A stretch of DNA of 64,000 nt from NCBI GenBank assembly GCA_964570565.1, contig CAZMYT010000002.1, positions 298,011 to 362,010 on the forward strand. The letters run 5' to 3'. The DNA is from W0P28-013 sp964570565 (GTDB lineage Bacteria; Bacteroidota; Bacteroidia; Bacteroidales; Paludibacteraceae). How positions within the stretch are numbered: the first letter of the stretch is position 1; each line of letters opens with the position of its first letter. Shown piece by piece: positions 1-9,495 of the stretch. The position numbers and the translations under genes were made by a program. The notes below the pieces were generated by a model that was not told where the DNA came from, searched no databases, and saw nothing but the letters and a program-made list of their open reading frames with translations.

Positions 1-2653
1 AAATGAACAGTGTTTTGGCATTTGGTAAGGTTAATTTACCTGTTTTGCCAATTGCAAAATTACCGGTTATAGTTCGGTTCGCATCCAATTGTAGTTCAAT
101 TTCTTTACTGAGGGTAATGTTCTCAGTTGTATTTTTTAATAGTACAATTGTAGCACCCGTTGTAGCTGTGTCAATAGCTCCTTGTAGTGTTTGAAAATAA
201 TCGTCTTCAATTCTTGCTACTGAACTCACAATGGTCAAATGTAATGTAATTGTTTTATCACATCCATACGCATTGTTTACTACGTGGGTATAATCGCCTG
301 ATACTGTATAAGTACTTCCGTACCAAGTATAAGAGCCCACAGCCACAACTGTGGTATCTGCCGTTGTAGGATAAATGGTAAGATGCAATGTTACTACACT
401 ATCACCGCCTAATTTATTGACGAATAAGTGAGTCGGTGCAGTCGTTGGAGTTTCGTTATAGGTTACACCGTACCATGTAAAACTATCGCAAGCCACGGCT
501 GTTGTATCACCTGTATTCATGTTGGTCGTAGTGAAATGAGCTACGAGTTGGCGAGCTTTAGTGGCGGTGAAGCCATAATTGACGTTAGTGGATACTGTAT
601 ATGCACCATCTGTCCATTTTGAGAATGTTCTATTGGCAGAATTTGTTGCTGTGAGTGTAACACTGCTGGCATGTGTGTAATTGCCACTTCCTGTAAGATA
701 ACTTTCTAATCCTACTGGGTTTGTGCTAAGAGCTATGTCGTACGTAGCAACTGCGAAATTAGCCACCAACGTTTGTGCTTGATCCATAATAATGCGGCGT
801 GGATTATCGGTATTACCATCACTCCAAGCTGTAAACATGTAGCCAGGTTTAGGCGTAGCTGTGAGTGAAATTTCGGAACCTGCTGGATAATTTCCATCTT
901 CTTCAATATTTGGTGCCAATCCTAAAAAGGCTTCATCATAGTTTCCACCATAAAATCCAGCCCAGCCTCTAGTATCTTTACCTTCTAAATAGAATTTTAC
1001 TTTGCGTACGCCTGTACCATAATTTTTACATACGGCGCTGTAATAGCTCCAGTTCCAGTCATCGAAATTATTTGTCTTATTCACGATGTTTTGCGTAAAT
1101 AATACATTGTTGTTAGCATCCAACAATACCATATCTACTTTGAATCGTGCGCCCCATCCATGAGCGATATAGATTCCACCCATTAGTGTGGGTTGAGCAT
1201 CCAATTCTTCTTCGGTATAACCTTTTGCGACTAAATCAACTATTTGGTAGGCCCAACCTATGGTGTGACTTGTCACAAGGAACTTAGCTCCAGCATAAGC
1301 GTAACTTACATTGACATCTACTTTGATTGTCGAACCGCTTTGATTATTATTCCACCCAGTAAAGTCATTTTCAAAGCCGTTGTTTGATAGTAAATTTTCG
1401 GCGGTAAATCCTACAGAACCCCATGCCGCGTTATTGGGGCTATATGCTAATGGGAATTCTGTTGGTGGAAATTCGTTGAATTTAAGTTTTAAATTGTTGA
1501 GTCCACTTTCTTTAAAATAACCATGAAATGGCAAGACTACACAATTAGCCGTTTTTACAAATTGGTTACCGCCAGGATTTAGTGTGTTCAACAATGGAGT
1601 TGCACAATCTACCACATTGGTTTGGCAAGTGGCTACAAAAGTGGGCGCTCCAGCCACCGCTACTTCTTGTGATGTTGGAGGTACAGCCAAAACCATGCCA
1701 GTATTGTAACTACCAATAGCAATGTCGCCTGTAGCTTTTATTAAATAGGGTTTGTATGCCTGTAAAGTGCTTACTTCATTAAACGTTAAAGAATCGCCTA
1801 TAATACCAGTATATTCAAATGCGCGAATTTTGCTTGGTAGTTGCGTTTCAAAAGGTAACATCACCACTTCGTAATCGAGCCCATCATCCATTGTTCGGTA
1901 TAATTTTACATCACGTCCGATTCGAATATCTATGGCTACAGGAAAATTAAATGGGCGTCCATCGGTGATACCAATTCCACCAGTAGCATATGTGCCTACT
2001 ACGCAGTTATTCCAATTGCCAGGTAAGCCTAATCCATTTAAAACACCTCCGCCATCTCTATCTCCAATACCGTCGGGAATATATTTTATACAATTAGGGT
2101 TGGCATTGCAAAAGGTTTCGCTTAAATTACTCGAATTGAATGGATTAATTGTAAATTTTACCCATTCCAAGTTAGAACAATCGTAAAATGTACGGTACAA
2201 ATTGGTAATATTTTGGAATGAAGCCGTATTTCTAACCTCTTTTAAAGTTGAACATCCGGTGAAGGTATTTGCTAAGGAAACAGCATCTGTGATGTTTGCG
2301 GTAGGGAAAATTGCTTGTTGTAGTGCACTGCAGTTTCTAAATAAATATTGGCTACCAGTGGTCATAACTCCACTAAATGAAGCGTTGCCCATATCTACTT
2401 TTTTGAGGATTTTATTGCTTACACTATTGCTTGATGACCAACTTGTTTTCAAACTTTGCTGCAAAGTGAGTAAATTATCGTTAGTCCATGTGCCAGATGT
2501 AGTTAATGAGTCGACATCGCTCAAAGTGCCTACAGCTAGTTCGGCTACGGTGTAATTGGTGGGTGCACCGTTGCGATAAGCTGTTAGCGTCTGACCAAGT
2601 AAAGAACTTGAAACTAAAATACCGCATAAAACAGACATTACTTTTGTTTTCAT
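1..2653 (-). CDS. Large secreted BspA-like surface protein, C-terminal part cut off by window edge
   Basis: Starting at the ATG at 2653 the minus strand stays open to base 1 (about 884 codons), so the C terminus lies outside the window. The N terminus is a signal peptide (MKTKVMSVLCG followed by a hydrophobic stretch). Around residues 60-200 there are BspA-type leucine-rich repeat motifs (FRNCSALQQ, FTGCSTLKEV, FYDCSNLEW). Around 428 the motif NNGFENDFTGWNN resembles the start of a galactose-binding-like module. Around 590-700 two InlB-type bacterial repeat units are visible (GYMFTAWSDG, RTFSKWTDG), followed by two copies of an SFTWYG/SYTWYG repeat. Proteins with this layout in Bacteroidales are cell-surface or secreted, often T9SS cargo; the sorting domain would be beyond the edge. 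The function is not recognisable beyond adhesin-like. An AT-rich spacer separates it from lepB. Confidence 0.8.
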   Translation of the reverse strand, partial: MKTKVMSVLCGILVSSSLLGQTLTAYRNGAPTNYTVAELAVGTLSDVDSLTTSGTWTNDNLLTLQQSLKTSWSSSNSVSNKILKKVDMGNASFSGVMTTGSQYLFRNCSALQQAIFPTANITDAVSLANTFTGCSTLKEVRNTASFQNITNLYRTFYDCSNLEWVKFTINPFNSSNLSETFCNANPNCIKYIPDGIGDRDGGGVLNGLGLPGNWNNCVVGTYATGGIGITDGRPFNFPVAIDIRIGRDVKLYRTMDDGLDYEVVMLPFETQLPSKIRAFEYTGIIGDSLTFNEVSTLQAYKPYLIKATGDIAIGSYNTGMVLAVPPTSQEVAVAGAPTFVATCQTNVVDCATPLLNTLNPGGNQFVKTANCVVLPFHGYFKESGLNNLKLKFNEFPPTEFPLAYSPNNAAWGSVGFTAENLLSNNGFENDFTGWNNNQSGSTIKVDVNVSYAYAGAKFLVTSHTIGWAYQIVDLVAKGYTEEELDAQPTLMGGIYIAHGWGARFKVDMVLLDANNNVLFTQNIVNKTNNFDDWNWSYYSAVCKNYGTGVRKVKFYLEGKDTRGWAGFYGGNYDEAFLGLAPNIEEDGNYPAGSEISLTATPKPGYMFTAWSDGNTDNPRRIIMDQAQTLVANFAVATYDIALSTNPVGLESYLTGSGNYTHASSVTLTATNSANRTFSKWTDGAYTVSTNVNYGFTATKARQLVAHFTTTNMNTGDTTAVACDSFTWYGVTYNETPTTAPTHLFVNKLGGDSVVTLHLTIYPTTADTTVVAVGSYTWYGSTYTVSGDYTHVVNNAYGCDKTITLHLTIVSSVARIEDDYFQTLQGAIDTATTGATIVLLKNTTENITLSKEIELQLDANRTITGNFAIGKTGKLTLPNAKTLFI

Positions 2654-2802
2654 AGTGTGTTCAATTTAAGGCGTAATATATTGGTTGCAAATTTCGTAAA
2701 TCAGATTACTTTGCGTTTGTCGATTTGTGTATTTTTTTTGTCGATTTATACAAATATTAATAATTTATGTATTTTTTTACAGTTTGTGTATTTTAAAGCA
2801 TT
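2654..2802. other. AT-rich spacer with degenerate short direct repeats
   Basis: No gene is seen. TTTGTCGATTT occurs twice in close succession (near 2716 and 2737), and a related GTTTGTGTATTTT follows near 2782. The spacer lies upstream of the BspA-like gene and presumably contains its promoter, but no good TAnnTTTG box with correct spacing was found on the minus strand. Confidence 0.4.
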
Positions 2803-2829
2803 AAAAAAAGGCTACAAATATTTGTAGCC
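2803..2829 (-). terminator. Rho-independent terminator after lepB
   Basis: Perfect hairpin GGCTACAAATATTTGTAGCC at 2810-2829, followed on the minus strand by a run of seven T (complement of the A run at 2803-2809). It lies 25 nt past the lepB stop and closes the aroB-dapB-lepB operon. Confidence 0.9.
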
Positions 2830-2854
2830 TTTTTTAGTTTATATCTGTCAGTTG

Positions 2855-4252
2855 TTATTCTGAAGCATTCTTAAAGAAGCGGTTCCAACGGATTTTACCT
2901 TGGAAAAGTGATTTGTCTTTGTCGAGTGATAGCCATACCAAAACTGGACGTCCAACAATGTGATCTTCAGGTACAAACCCCCAAAAACGTGAATCGGCGG
3001 AGTTGTGACGATTATCGCCCATCATCCAATAATAGTCCATTTTGAACGTGTAACTATCAGACGCTTTGTGATTAATGTAAATCGTATTATCCTTCACTTC
3101 GAGGGTATTACATTCATAGTTACGAATAATTTGTTCGTAGATGGGTAGATTTTCCATTGTTAGAGCTACGGTTGCTCCTTTTTTAGGGGTGTAAAGTGGT
3201 CCAAAGTTATCGCGCGACCAACCGTAATTGGCTTTGAGTGGAAATACGCGACCAGCCAATAAATCAGGTTCAACGGCAATTTTTGTAATGATAGTTTGTG
3301 TTTGAAGTTTAGTTTTAGATTCCTCTGTCATCGGGAATCGATAGATTGGTTGATTGATATCAAAACCTAGTTTTATCAATAGATTCATCTCATCTGGATT
3401 TGACGAGCCAACCATGCGTTGATCTTCTTTGCTTACATGCAGTTTTTCAAACATGCTTTCTGTAATCATCGAACCATTTGTTTGTACATAATAGTTGTAC
3501 TGAACGCCATCATGGCTGTCCTCTATTTTACCATTTATATAGATGACGTTATTGCGTATTTGTAAGGTGTCACCAGGTGTAGCGACACAACGTTTTACGT
3601 AATTTTCGCGACGATCGACAGGACGCCATACAATATCGCCAAAAATATCGCTGCGTTGGTGTACATATTCTCTGCCGAGGTAGTAGCACAACGTATAATA
3701 ATCGGGATTTTGCATTTTTGTGGCTACGGTGTCGCCTGCTGGGAAATTGAATACAACGATGTCGCCTTTGGTTACGCTATCCCATCCTTTAAGACGGCGA
3801 TATTTCCACTGTGGTTTTTCGATATACGATTTTCCACCGCCCATAATTTCAGGGAATGTGTGCTGTACCAAAGGAAATGAAAATGGCGTATTAGGGATGC
3901 GTGGTCCGTAAGAGGCTTTACTTACAAAGAGAAAATCGCCCACTAAGAGACTTTTTTCTAAAGAAGAGGTCGGAATTTGGTAGTTTTGAAACAGATACAA
4001 ATTGATGAAATAAACGGCTATCAATGCAAAAACGATGGCATCAATCCAGCTAAAAATAGTGTAAAGTACTTTGTTTTTAGTTTTTTTCCAAAAATCCCAA
4101 GGGATGAATCGGGTAACAAATATATCGACTATGAAAGGCAACAATAACAACCACCAATAATTTCCTACCCATGCAATGAATAACACGTAAATGAGACTCC
4201 AAATAGCACATTTAATCCAGTTTTTTGCAGGTTTGTTAAAGCGATTTTTCAT
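2855..4252 (-). CDS. lepB: Signal peptidase I, long Bacteroidota form
   Basis: Membrane serine protease that removes signal peptides from exported proteins (S26A family). Two hydrophobic segments lie near residues 15-45 and 67-85 (VYFINLYLFQNYQ precedes the active site). The catalytic serine is in IPTSSLEKSLLVGD and the lysine in NYVKRCVATPGDTLQI. Box E is MMGDNRHNSADSRFWGFVP near the end. At 465 residues it is longer than the E. coli enzyme (324) because of large insertions between the boxes, as is usual in Bacteroidales. The start is the only ATG before the first hydrophobic segment. It is the last gene of the operon, 12 nt after dapB, with a terminator behind it. Confidence 0.95.
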   Translation of the reverse strand: MKNRFNKPAKNWIKCAIWSLIYVLFIAWVGNYWWLLLLPFIVDIFVTRFIPWDFWKKTKNKVLYTIFSWIDAIVFALIAVYFINLYLFQNYQIPTSSLEKSLLVGDFLFVSKASYGPRIPNTPFSFPLVQHTFPEIMGGGKSYIEKPQWKYRRLKGWDSVTKGDIVVFNFPAGDTVATKMQNPDYYTLCYYLGREYVHQRSDIFGDIVWRPVDRRENYVKRCVATPGDTLQIRNNVIYINGKIEDSHDGVQYNYYVQTNGSMITESMFEKLHVSKEDQRMVGSSNPDEMNLLIKLGFDINQPIYRFPMTEESKTKLQTQTIITKIAVEPDLLAGRVFPLKANYGWSRDNFGPLYTPKKGATVALTMENLPIYEQIIRNYECNTLEVKDNTIYINHKASDSYTFKMDYYWMMGDNRHNSADSRFWGFVPEDHIVGRPVLVWLSLDKDKSLFQGKIRWNRFFKNASE

Positions 4253-4264
4253 ATTTGTTTGAGT

Positions 4265-4981
4265 TTAAAATTTCAATAAATCGTGCATATTTAGGAACCC
4301 TTTTTTGCCGACTGTAAATTCGGCCGCAACTACTGCGCCTAAGGCTAATCCTTGTCTGCTTTTGGCTTCGTGTGTTAGGGTAATGGTGTCCACTTTACTG
4401 TCGTAACAAACCGTATGTGTGCCAGGCACTTCACCTTCGCGAATAGCTTTTATTGGGAGCTCATTGGCTGAACCTATTTCGCCTAAAATCCATGTGTCTT
4501 TACGATCTATTTGCTGTAAAATGGTTTCGGCCAAGGTAATGGCTGTACCACTTGGCGCATCAAGTTTGTGAATATGATGTGTTTCGGTAATTGACATATC
4601 GTAATCAGCAAATTGGTTCATAATGCGGGCCAAATGTCGATTTAGTTCAAAGAAAATATTCACGCCCAGACTGAAGTTGGATGTCCAAAATAGTGTGAAA
4701 TTATTTGCTTTTATTTCTTCTTGGATTTGTGGTAGTTGTTCGTTCCAGCCCGTTGTGCCGGAAACCACGGCAACTCCAGCTTTCCAAGCCTGGCGATAAT
4801 TATCGATAGCCACTGTTGGTGTGGTAAATTCGACAGCTACATCGGCACTAGCAAAAGCCGCCGATTCAAAATCAGAGCGGTTGTTAGCATCGATGATACA
4901 AACAATTTCGTGACCGCGCGCTATGGCAATTTTTTCAATGGTTTGACCCATTTTTCCGTACCCAATCAAGGCTATTTTCAT
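4265..4981 (-). CDS. dapB: 4-hydroxy-tetrahydrodipicolinate reductase
   Basis: Second committed step of lysine and diaminopimelate synthesis: NAD(P)H-dependent reduction of the DapA product in the cytoplasm. The N-terminal dinucleotide-binding motif is IALIGYGKMGQTIEK (residues 3-17). The substrate-binding and catalytic motif THHIHKLDAPSGTAITLAE lies near 135-155 with the expected His-His-x-x-Lys spacing. At 238 residues it is shorter than the E. coli protein (273), typical for Bacteroidota. It sits between the CoA-binding gene and lepB with short gaps on both sides, so it is probably cotranscribed with them. Confidence 0.96.
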   Translation of the reverse strand: MKIALIGYGKMGQTIEKIAIARGHEIVCIIDANNRSDFESAAFASADVAVEFTTPTVAIDNYRQAWKAGVAVVSGTTGWNEQLPQIQEEIKANNFTLFWTSNFSLGVNIFFELNRHLARIMNQFADYDMSITETHHIHKLDAPSGTAITLAETILQQIDRKDTWILGEIGSANELPIKAIREGEVPGTHTVCYDSKVDTITLTHEAKSRQGLALGAVVAAEFTVGKKGFLNMHDLLKF

Positions 4982-4999
4982 TATCTATAAATTTAAAAT

Positions 5000-5362
5000 T
5001 TAATAATGACCCGTGCTTAATAATACCAATGTACAAGCTTCTTCTACTAGAACACCGTGTGCCGAAAGTTGTGCTTCAAAATCAGGATTTTCGGTTCCTG
5101 GGTTGAAGATAACTCGGCGAGGTTTGAGGCTCATAATGTATTCGTAATAGTCTGGCTGACGTTGTGCACCAATGTATAACGTAACAGTATCGATGTTAGT
5201 ATACATTTTACGTTCGGTATCTATTTTTTGATTAAAAATAGTGTCGGGACGTAAGCCTACTAACTCAATGGCGTGCCCATTTGCTAGTAATTTTTCGGCC
5301 GCTTTGTAGGAATAGCGCTCAGGGTTATTGCTGGCGCCAATAATGAGTGTTTTATGTTCCAT
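5000..5362 (-). CDS. CoA-binding (Rossmann fold) protein, YccU type
   Basis: Small CoA_binding domain protein of about 120 residues. The motif MEHKTLIIGASNNPERYS at the N terminus and ELVGLRPD, RRVIFNPGTENPDF further on match the YccU/YneT family, whose biological role is unknown. An in-frame ATG 30 nt upstream would add MVTIYVIYTT, which overlaps the end of aroB; the ATG at 5362 is chosen because it gives the family's usual start and lies 11 nt after the aroB stop. It is cotranscribed with aroB and dapB by position. A redox- or acyl-CoA-related regulatory role is only a guess. Confidence 0.85.
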   Translation of the reverse strand: MEHKTLIIGASNNPERYSYKAAEKLLANGHAIELVGLRPDTIFNQKIDTERKMYTNIDTVTLYIGAQRQPDYYEYIMSLKPRRVIFNPGTENPDFEAQLSAHGVLVEEACTLVLLSTGHY

Positions 5363-5373
5363 AGTTGTATATA

Positions 5374-6414
5374 TTACATAGATTGTAACCAATCAAGTGT
5401 TTCGAAAATGGCTTCTTTGGTAGTTTTTTGGTTTATTTCTACATGACCAACATCCGAAAGTAACGTGAAATTAATTTCTTGCGCTTCATTCTTTTTGTCG
5501 TGTTTCATTAACTCAAACAGCGCGTCGTATTGTTTGCAAGAGAATGGGAATGTTCCGTAATTTTCTTTGGCAAAATAGAGTATATCCATCACTGTTTTTT
5601 GTGGCAGATGCAATTGTGCATAAGAAAGATATAATTCACAGACCAAACCCCAGATAACGGCATAGCCATGAAGCATTGGTTCGCGCGTTTGATACGATAA
5701 CGTTTCGAACGCATGTCCAAAAGTGTGCCCAAAGTTTAATGCTTTACGAATACCTAACTCATGAGGATCCTCAGCTACTATCTTCGCTTTTATATCGAGA
5801 TTAGTTTTGGTCAGATGGAGTAATGTTTTGTAATCGATCTTATCTAACTCAAAACTTAATGTTTTCTGCAATAAATCGGAGTCAGCAATGAGTGCATGTT
5901 TCACCATTTCTGCAAATCCCGACAAGAGATTTGGCATATCCAAGGTTTCGAAAAATCGGCTATTAATGAGCACTGCTTTAGCGGGAGCAAAAGCGCCAAT
6001 TTCATTTTTAAAACCTAAATAATTAATGCCAGTTTTTCCCCCTGTGGCAGCATCAATAGCACCAAGTAACGTGGTGGGAATGTTGATAAAGTCCATGCCG
6101 CGTTTAAATGTGGCAGCGGCAAATCCGCCCATATCTGTAATCATTCCACCGCCCAAATTTATGAGTAATGAATGACGTGTCGCCCCATTATCCGACAGAT
6201 AATGCCAAACTTCGGTGAGTGAATTTAGATTTTTGTGTTCGTCGCCACTTGGTATAGTTATTACATGGGCGTTACTCAGGCGCGGATGCGTTTTGAGCAG
6301 TGGCAAACAGTAAATTTCAGTATTGGTGTCTGTTAGTATAAATATCGGTTCCTGTTCATTCGTTGGAAGGAAGGAGTCGATATCTGCTGTTATATTTTCA
6401 GAAATGAGTATCAT
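5374..6414 (-). CDS. aroB: 3-dehydroquinate synthase
   Basis: Second step of the shikimate pathway: converts DAHP to 3-dehydroquinate, using NAD and a divalent metal. Visible motifs are GGGMITDMGGFAAATFKRG (nucleotide and substrate binding), IPTTLLGAIDAATGGKTG, and metal ligands in FAEMVKHALIAD, NFGHTFGHAFE and HGYAVIWG. The ATG at 6414 (MILISENITADID) is preferred over one at 6444 because a promoter -7 box (6433-6441) lies between the two. That gives 346 residues, the usual length. It is the first gene of the aroB/CoA-binding/dapB/lepB operon; aroQ of the same pathway is at 27749. Confidence 0.95.
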   Translation of the reverse strand: MILISENITADIDSFLPTNEQEPIFILTDTNTEIYCLPLLKTHPRLSNAHVITIPSGDEHKNLNSLTEVWHYLSDNGATRHSLLINLGGGMITDMGGFAAATFKRGMDFINIPTTLLGAIDAATGGKTGINYLGFKNEIGAFAPAKAVLINSRFFETLDMPNLLSGFAEMVKHALIADSDLLQKTLSFELDKIDYKTLLHLTKTNLDIKAKIVAEDPHELGIRKALNFGHTFGHAFETLSYQTREPMLHGYAVIWGLVCELYLSYAQLHLPQKTVMDILYFAKENYGTFPFSCKQYDALFELMKHDKKNEAQEINFTLLSDVGHVEINQKTTKEAIFETLDWLQSM

Positions 6415-6432
6415 ACGTAGTTTAATGAGATG

Positions 6433-6441
6433 GCAAAGATA
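6433..6441 (-). promoter_or_regulatory. Bacteroidota -7 promoter box for aroB operon
   Basis: TATCTTTGC on the minus strand, an exact match to TAnnTTTG(C), 19 nt upstream of the aroB ATG. No clear -33 TTG is seen at the usual 19-20 nt spacing, so strength is unknown. Confidence 0.65.
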
Positions 6442-6476
6442 CAAAATAGTTGTGAGTTACGTAATCATAAGTGACG

Positions 6477-6510
6477 AAAAAGGGACAATCGTTTAATCGA
6501 TTATCCCTTT
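6477..6510 (-). terminator. Rho-independent terminator after rnfA
   Basis: A 13-bp stem (AAAGGGACAATCG pairing with CGATTATCCCTTT, one mismatch) with a six-base loop, followed on the minus strand by TTTTTCG. It lies 28 nt beyond the rnfA stop and just upstream of the aroB promoter, so it ends the RNF operon and insulates aroB. Confidence 0.85.
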
Positions 6511-6538
6511 TCTCGTTATTGAAAATGGTGTGGCTTAC

Positions 6539-7111
6539 TTACACAACTCCCGAAAATCCCATGAATGCCATAGCTAAAAGACCTGCTACAATTAAGGCTG
6601 TAGGTGTTCCTTCCATGCCTTTAGGTAGTTTAACTAAAGCCAATTGTTCGCGAATACCAGCAAAAAGTACTAAAGCTAGACCAAAACCGATGGCTGTGGA
6701 AATCGCAAATACCACACTTTCAATTAAGGTCATATCCTTTTGGATAACCATAATGGCAACTCCCAGAATGGCACAGTTTGTGCTAATTAATGGTAAAAAT
6801 ACGCCTAACGCTTGATAAAGTGCGGGCGAAATCTTTTTTACGATGATTTCTACTAATTGTACTAAAAAGGCAATGACCAAGATGAAGGTGATGGTTTGTA
6901 AGAATCCTAATCCAAACGGATCTAAAATTGTTTTTTGAATGAGGTAAGTTACGAGCGTTGATATGGTCATAACAAAGGCCACTGCGGCACCCATACCTAA
7001 TGCTGTATCGATTTTTTTCGAGACGCCTAAAAAGGGACAAATTCCCAAGAATTGTGACAATACAATATTGTTCACAAATACGGCAGAGATGAAAATTAAA
7101 ATATAAGTCAT
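6539..7111 (-). CDS. rnfA: RNF complex subunit RnfA
   Basis: Integral membrane subunit of the ferredoxin:NAD+ oxidoreductase (RNF) ion pump, paralogous to RnfE and to NqrE. Six hydrophobic segments are evident in 190 residues. The motif NNIVLSQFLGICPFLGVSK (residues 14-32) carries the conserved Cys that helps bind the intramembrane iron-sulfur cluster with RnfE, and NCAILGVAIM carries the second. It is the last gene of the operon, about 58 nt after rnfE, with a terminator behind it. Confidence 0.96.
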   Translation of the reverse strand: MTYILIFISAVFVNNIVLSQFLGICPFLGVSKKIDTALGMGAAVAFVMTISTLVTYLIQKTILDPFGLGFLQTITFILVIAFLVQLVEIIVKKISPALYQALGVFLPLISTNCAILGVAIMVIQKDMTLIESVVFAISTAIGFGLALVLFAGIREQLALVKLPKGMEGTPTALIVAGLLAMAFMGFSGVV

Positions 7112-7169
7112 AATATATGTTTTTTATGTTTTATGTTGCGTGTAACTATGTTGCACGGTCCATCAACTG

Positions 7170-7760
7170 TTATGCGTTTTTAGATTTTAGTTTATTGATA
7201 ATAGCTATAAGATAACCTAAGGCGATAAACGCACCTGGTGCTAAAACGAAAATCAACATTCCATAATTTTCAGGAAATAGTCTAAAGCTGAATATGTTGC
7301 CCGTTCCTAATAGTTCACGCACGGAACCAAGTAGTGTTAATGCAAATGTAAAACCCAGACCAATGCCAGCGCCATCAAGAAATGAGGCGAATGGATTGTT
7401 TTTGGCAGCAAATGATTCGGCACGACCAAGTACGATGCAGTTTACCACAATCAGCGGAATAAATAAACCTAAACTTTCGTATAAAGCAGGCATGTAAGCC
7501 TCCATAACCATTTGTAGAATAGTTACAAAGGTGGCAATGATAACAATATAAGCAGGAATATGTACTTTATCTGGGATTAAGCGTTTGAGTATGGAAATTA
7601 CTATATTTGAACAGATGAGTACAAATGCGGTTGCCAAACCCATACCTAATCCGTTCATACCAGAAGTGGTTGTACCTAAAGTTGGGCACATACCTAATAA
7701 CAGTACAAATGTTGGATTCTCTTTTAGAAGTCCATTGGTAAATGTTTTTAGATAATTCAT
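7170..7760 (-). CDS. rnfE: RNF complex subunit RnfE
   Basis: Integral membrane subunit, 196 residues, with about six hydrophobic segments. It shows the family motifs ENPTFVLLLGMCPTLGTTTS (residues 15-34) and NCIVLGRAESFA, whose cysteines pair with those of RnfA around a membrane-embedded iron-sulfur centre. It lies 3 nt from rnfG and is clearly in the same transcript. Confidence 0.96.
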   Translation of the reverse strand: MNYLKTFTNGLLKENPTFVLLLGMCPTLGTTTSGMNGLGMGLATAFVLICSNIVISILKRLIPDKVHIPAYIVIIATFVTILQMVMEAYMPALYESLGLFIPLIVVNCIVLGRAESFAAKNNPFASFLDGAGIGLGFTFALTLLGSVRELLGTGNIFSFRLFPENYGMLIFVLAPGAFIALGYLIAIINKLKSKNA

Positions 7761-7763
7761 AAT

Positions 7764-8468
7764 TTATCTGCGTTTTAAGGGTTTGCTATTGGTTTTTACA
7801 ATTGATTTTTCTACCACCGTAATCGTATCTTTCAGTAGAGTGGAATCCACGGCTAAAGAATCAGGATTCATTGTGGCGGCTTGTGGTGAAGCTCCACTAG
7901 TGCCATCGGCTGCGTGCTGTTCGGCATAAACTGCGTAGGCGTCACTCACGGCTTTTAGAAAAGCTCTTGAACTGATTGTTGCAGCAGTGATGGCGTCGAT
8001 ATCTCCACCATCTTTGTTTACGGTAAAGTTAACTTCTGAAGGATTGAGTTGACGAATGTCTTGGTTACCTTTTTTGGTTTTAAACCAATCCACCATTTTG
8101 GTTCCTAAACCTGGCGTTTCCGATTGTTCTAGAACTGAGTAATTAACAATTTTACCATCTTGGTTAAAACCAACCATTACTTTGATGGTTCCGCCAAAGC
8201 CGTTGGCTGATGATTCCACAGCTGCTCCAACAAATGTATCTCCGTTGTAAGCACGTACAATGGCTAATCCGTTGATGGTGTCAGGTTCATCTAATCGGGT
8301 ATAAGGAAGAAGTACATCTTTAAGTGCTTGTTCTTTCTTTTGTTCTTTGGCTAAACGAATAGGTTCTTCGGTTAGTGTATACATGGAAGCCAGTGCACCA
8401 GCAGCAATTAATGTAATTACCGTAAGCACTACTGCCATATTGAGGAAACTGGATTTTAACTGTTTCAT
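7764..8468 (-). CDS. rnfG: RNF complex FMN-binding subunit RnfG
   Basis: Membrane-anchored periplasmic flavoprotein that carries FMN covalently on a threonine. One N-terminal transmembrane segment (residues 10-32) is followed by an FMN-binding domain. The attachment motif appears as DAITAATISSRAFLKAV near 155-171, an AT-x-S variant of the usual S(T)GAT motif. The tail after residue 190 is low-complexity and rich in Ser/Thr. It sits between rnfD and rnfE with gaps of only 2-3 nt. Confidence 0.94.
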   Translation of the reverse strand: MKQLKSSFLNMAVVLTVITLIAAGALASMYTLTEEPIRLAKEQKKEQALKDVLLPYTRLDEPDTINGLAIVRAYNGDTFVGAAVESSANGFGGTIKVMVGFNQDGKIVNYSVLEQSETPGLGTKMVDWFKTKKGNQDIRQLNPSEVNFTVNKDGGDIDAITAATISSRAFLKAVSDAYAVYAEQHAADGTSGASPQAATMNPDSLAVDSTLLKDTITVVEKSIVKTNSKPLKRR

Positions 8469-8470
8469 AA

Positions 8471-9460
8471 TTATTTTGTTACTTTTTGAGCTTTAATTTT
8501 TTCACCGAAACGTTTTGGCTTGATATAATGATTGAGCAGTGGTGTAACACCGTTCATAATTAATATAGCAAACGACACTCCTTCTGGATAAGCACCGAAT
8601 GTACGGATGATTACCGTAATAAAACCAATACCGATGCCATAAAATAGTTGTGCTTTACCATTCATAGGTGAGGTGGCATAATCGGTAGCCATAAAAATAG
8701 CTCCTAACATGAGACCGCCAGTTAACAAATGAATATCGGCTGAAGCGTATAATTCAGGATTGGCAGCATGAAGAATAGCGGTAAAAATAGCCACAGTCCC
8801 TAAAATGCTCACTGGAATATGCCATGAAATGACTTTTCTTATGATAAGATATAAACCTCCAATTATCAAAGCAATAGCAGACACTTCGCCTAATGAGCCT
8901 CCCATATTGCCGAGTAATAAATCCATCGTGTTTGGTAGTTCACCAAAATGCCCTTTGAGCATAGCTAAAGGTGTGGCAGCAGTTTCGGCATCAATGTACG
9001 ATGAAAAGATATTCCAGTTGCTCATAGGACGTGGCCATGCGGTCATTTCTACTGGGAAAGAAATCAGCAGAAAAACACGACCGACTAAAGCGGGATTAAA
9101 AGGATTGTTACCAAGTCCACCAAAACTCATTTTACCAATGCCAATAGCCACTAATGCCCCAATAATAATCATCCAAAGAGGCAAGTTGGATGGCAAATTA
9201 AAAGCGAGTAATAAACCTGTTACTACCGACGATAAATCGACAATAGAGTTTTTCCCTTTTAATAGAAAACGTTGAATAAGGTATTCAAATAGTACGCACG
9301 ACACAACGGCAGTTAGACTCACAATCAGTGCGCCTAATCCGAAAAAATAGAGCGATACTAAATAGGCGGGCACTAATGCGATGAGTACGTTCAACATGGT
9401 TTTTTGAACGGTATCATTATTGTGCGCATGAGGTGCCGGCGAAATAATTAAATTTTTCAT
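8471..9460 (-). CDS. rnfD: RNF complex membrane flavoprotein RnfD
   Basis: Polytopic membrane subunit that carries covalent FMN and takes part in ion translocation. The N terminus ISPAPHAHNNDTVQKTM is typical of the family. About eight to ten hydrophobic segments follow. The FMN attachment motif FMATDYATSPMNGKAQ lies near residue 255-270, and GLGNNPFNPALVGRVFLL near 115-132 is the conserved NPA region. At 329 residues it is a usual length. It is third in the rnfB-C-D order. Confidence 0.95.
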   Translation of the reverse strand: MKNLIISPAPHAHNNDTVQKTMLNVLIALVPAYLVSLYFFGLGALIVSLTAVVSCVLFEYLIQRFLLKGKNSIVDLSSVVTGLLLAFNLPSNLPLWMIIIGALVAIGIGKMSFGGLGNNPFNPALVGRVFLLISFPVEMTAWPRPMSNWNIFSSYIDAETAATPLAMLKGHFGELPNTMDLLLGNMGGSLGEVSAIALIIGGLYLIIRKVISWHIPVSILGTVAIFTAILHAANPELYASADIHLLTGGLMLGAIFMATDYATSPMNGKAQLFYGIGIGFITVIIRTFGAYPEGVSFAILIMNGVTPLLNHYIKPKRFGEKIKAQKVTK

Positions 9461-9495
9461 AGTTGCAATTTCTAGAATTCTGTTTTAAGTTAAAC

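Noticed and set aside
8805..9275. Plus-strand open frame within rnfD
   Set aside because: It lies wholly within a conserved gene on the other strand and encodes no recognisable domain.
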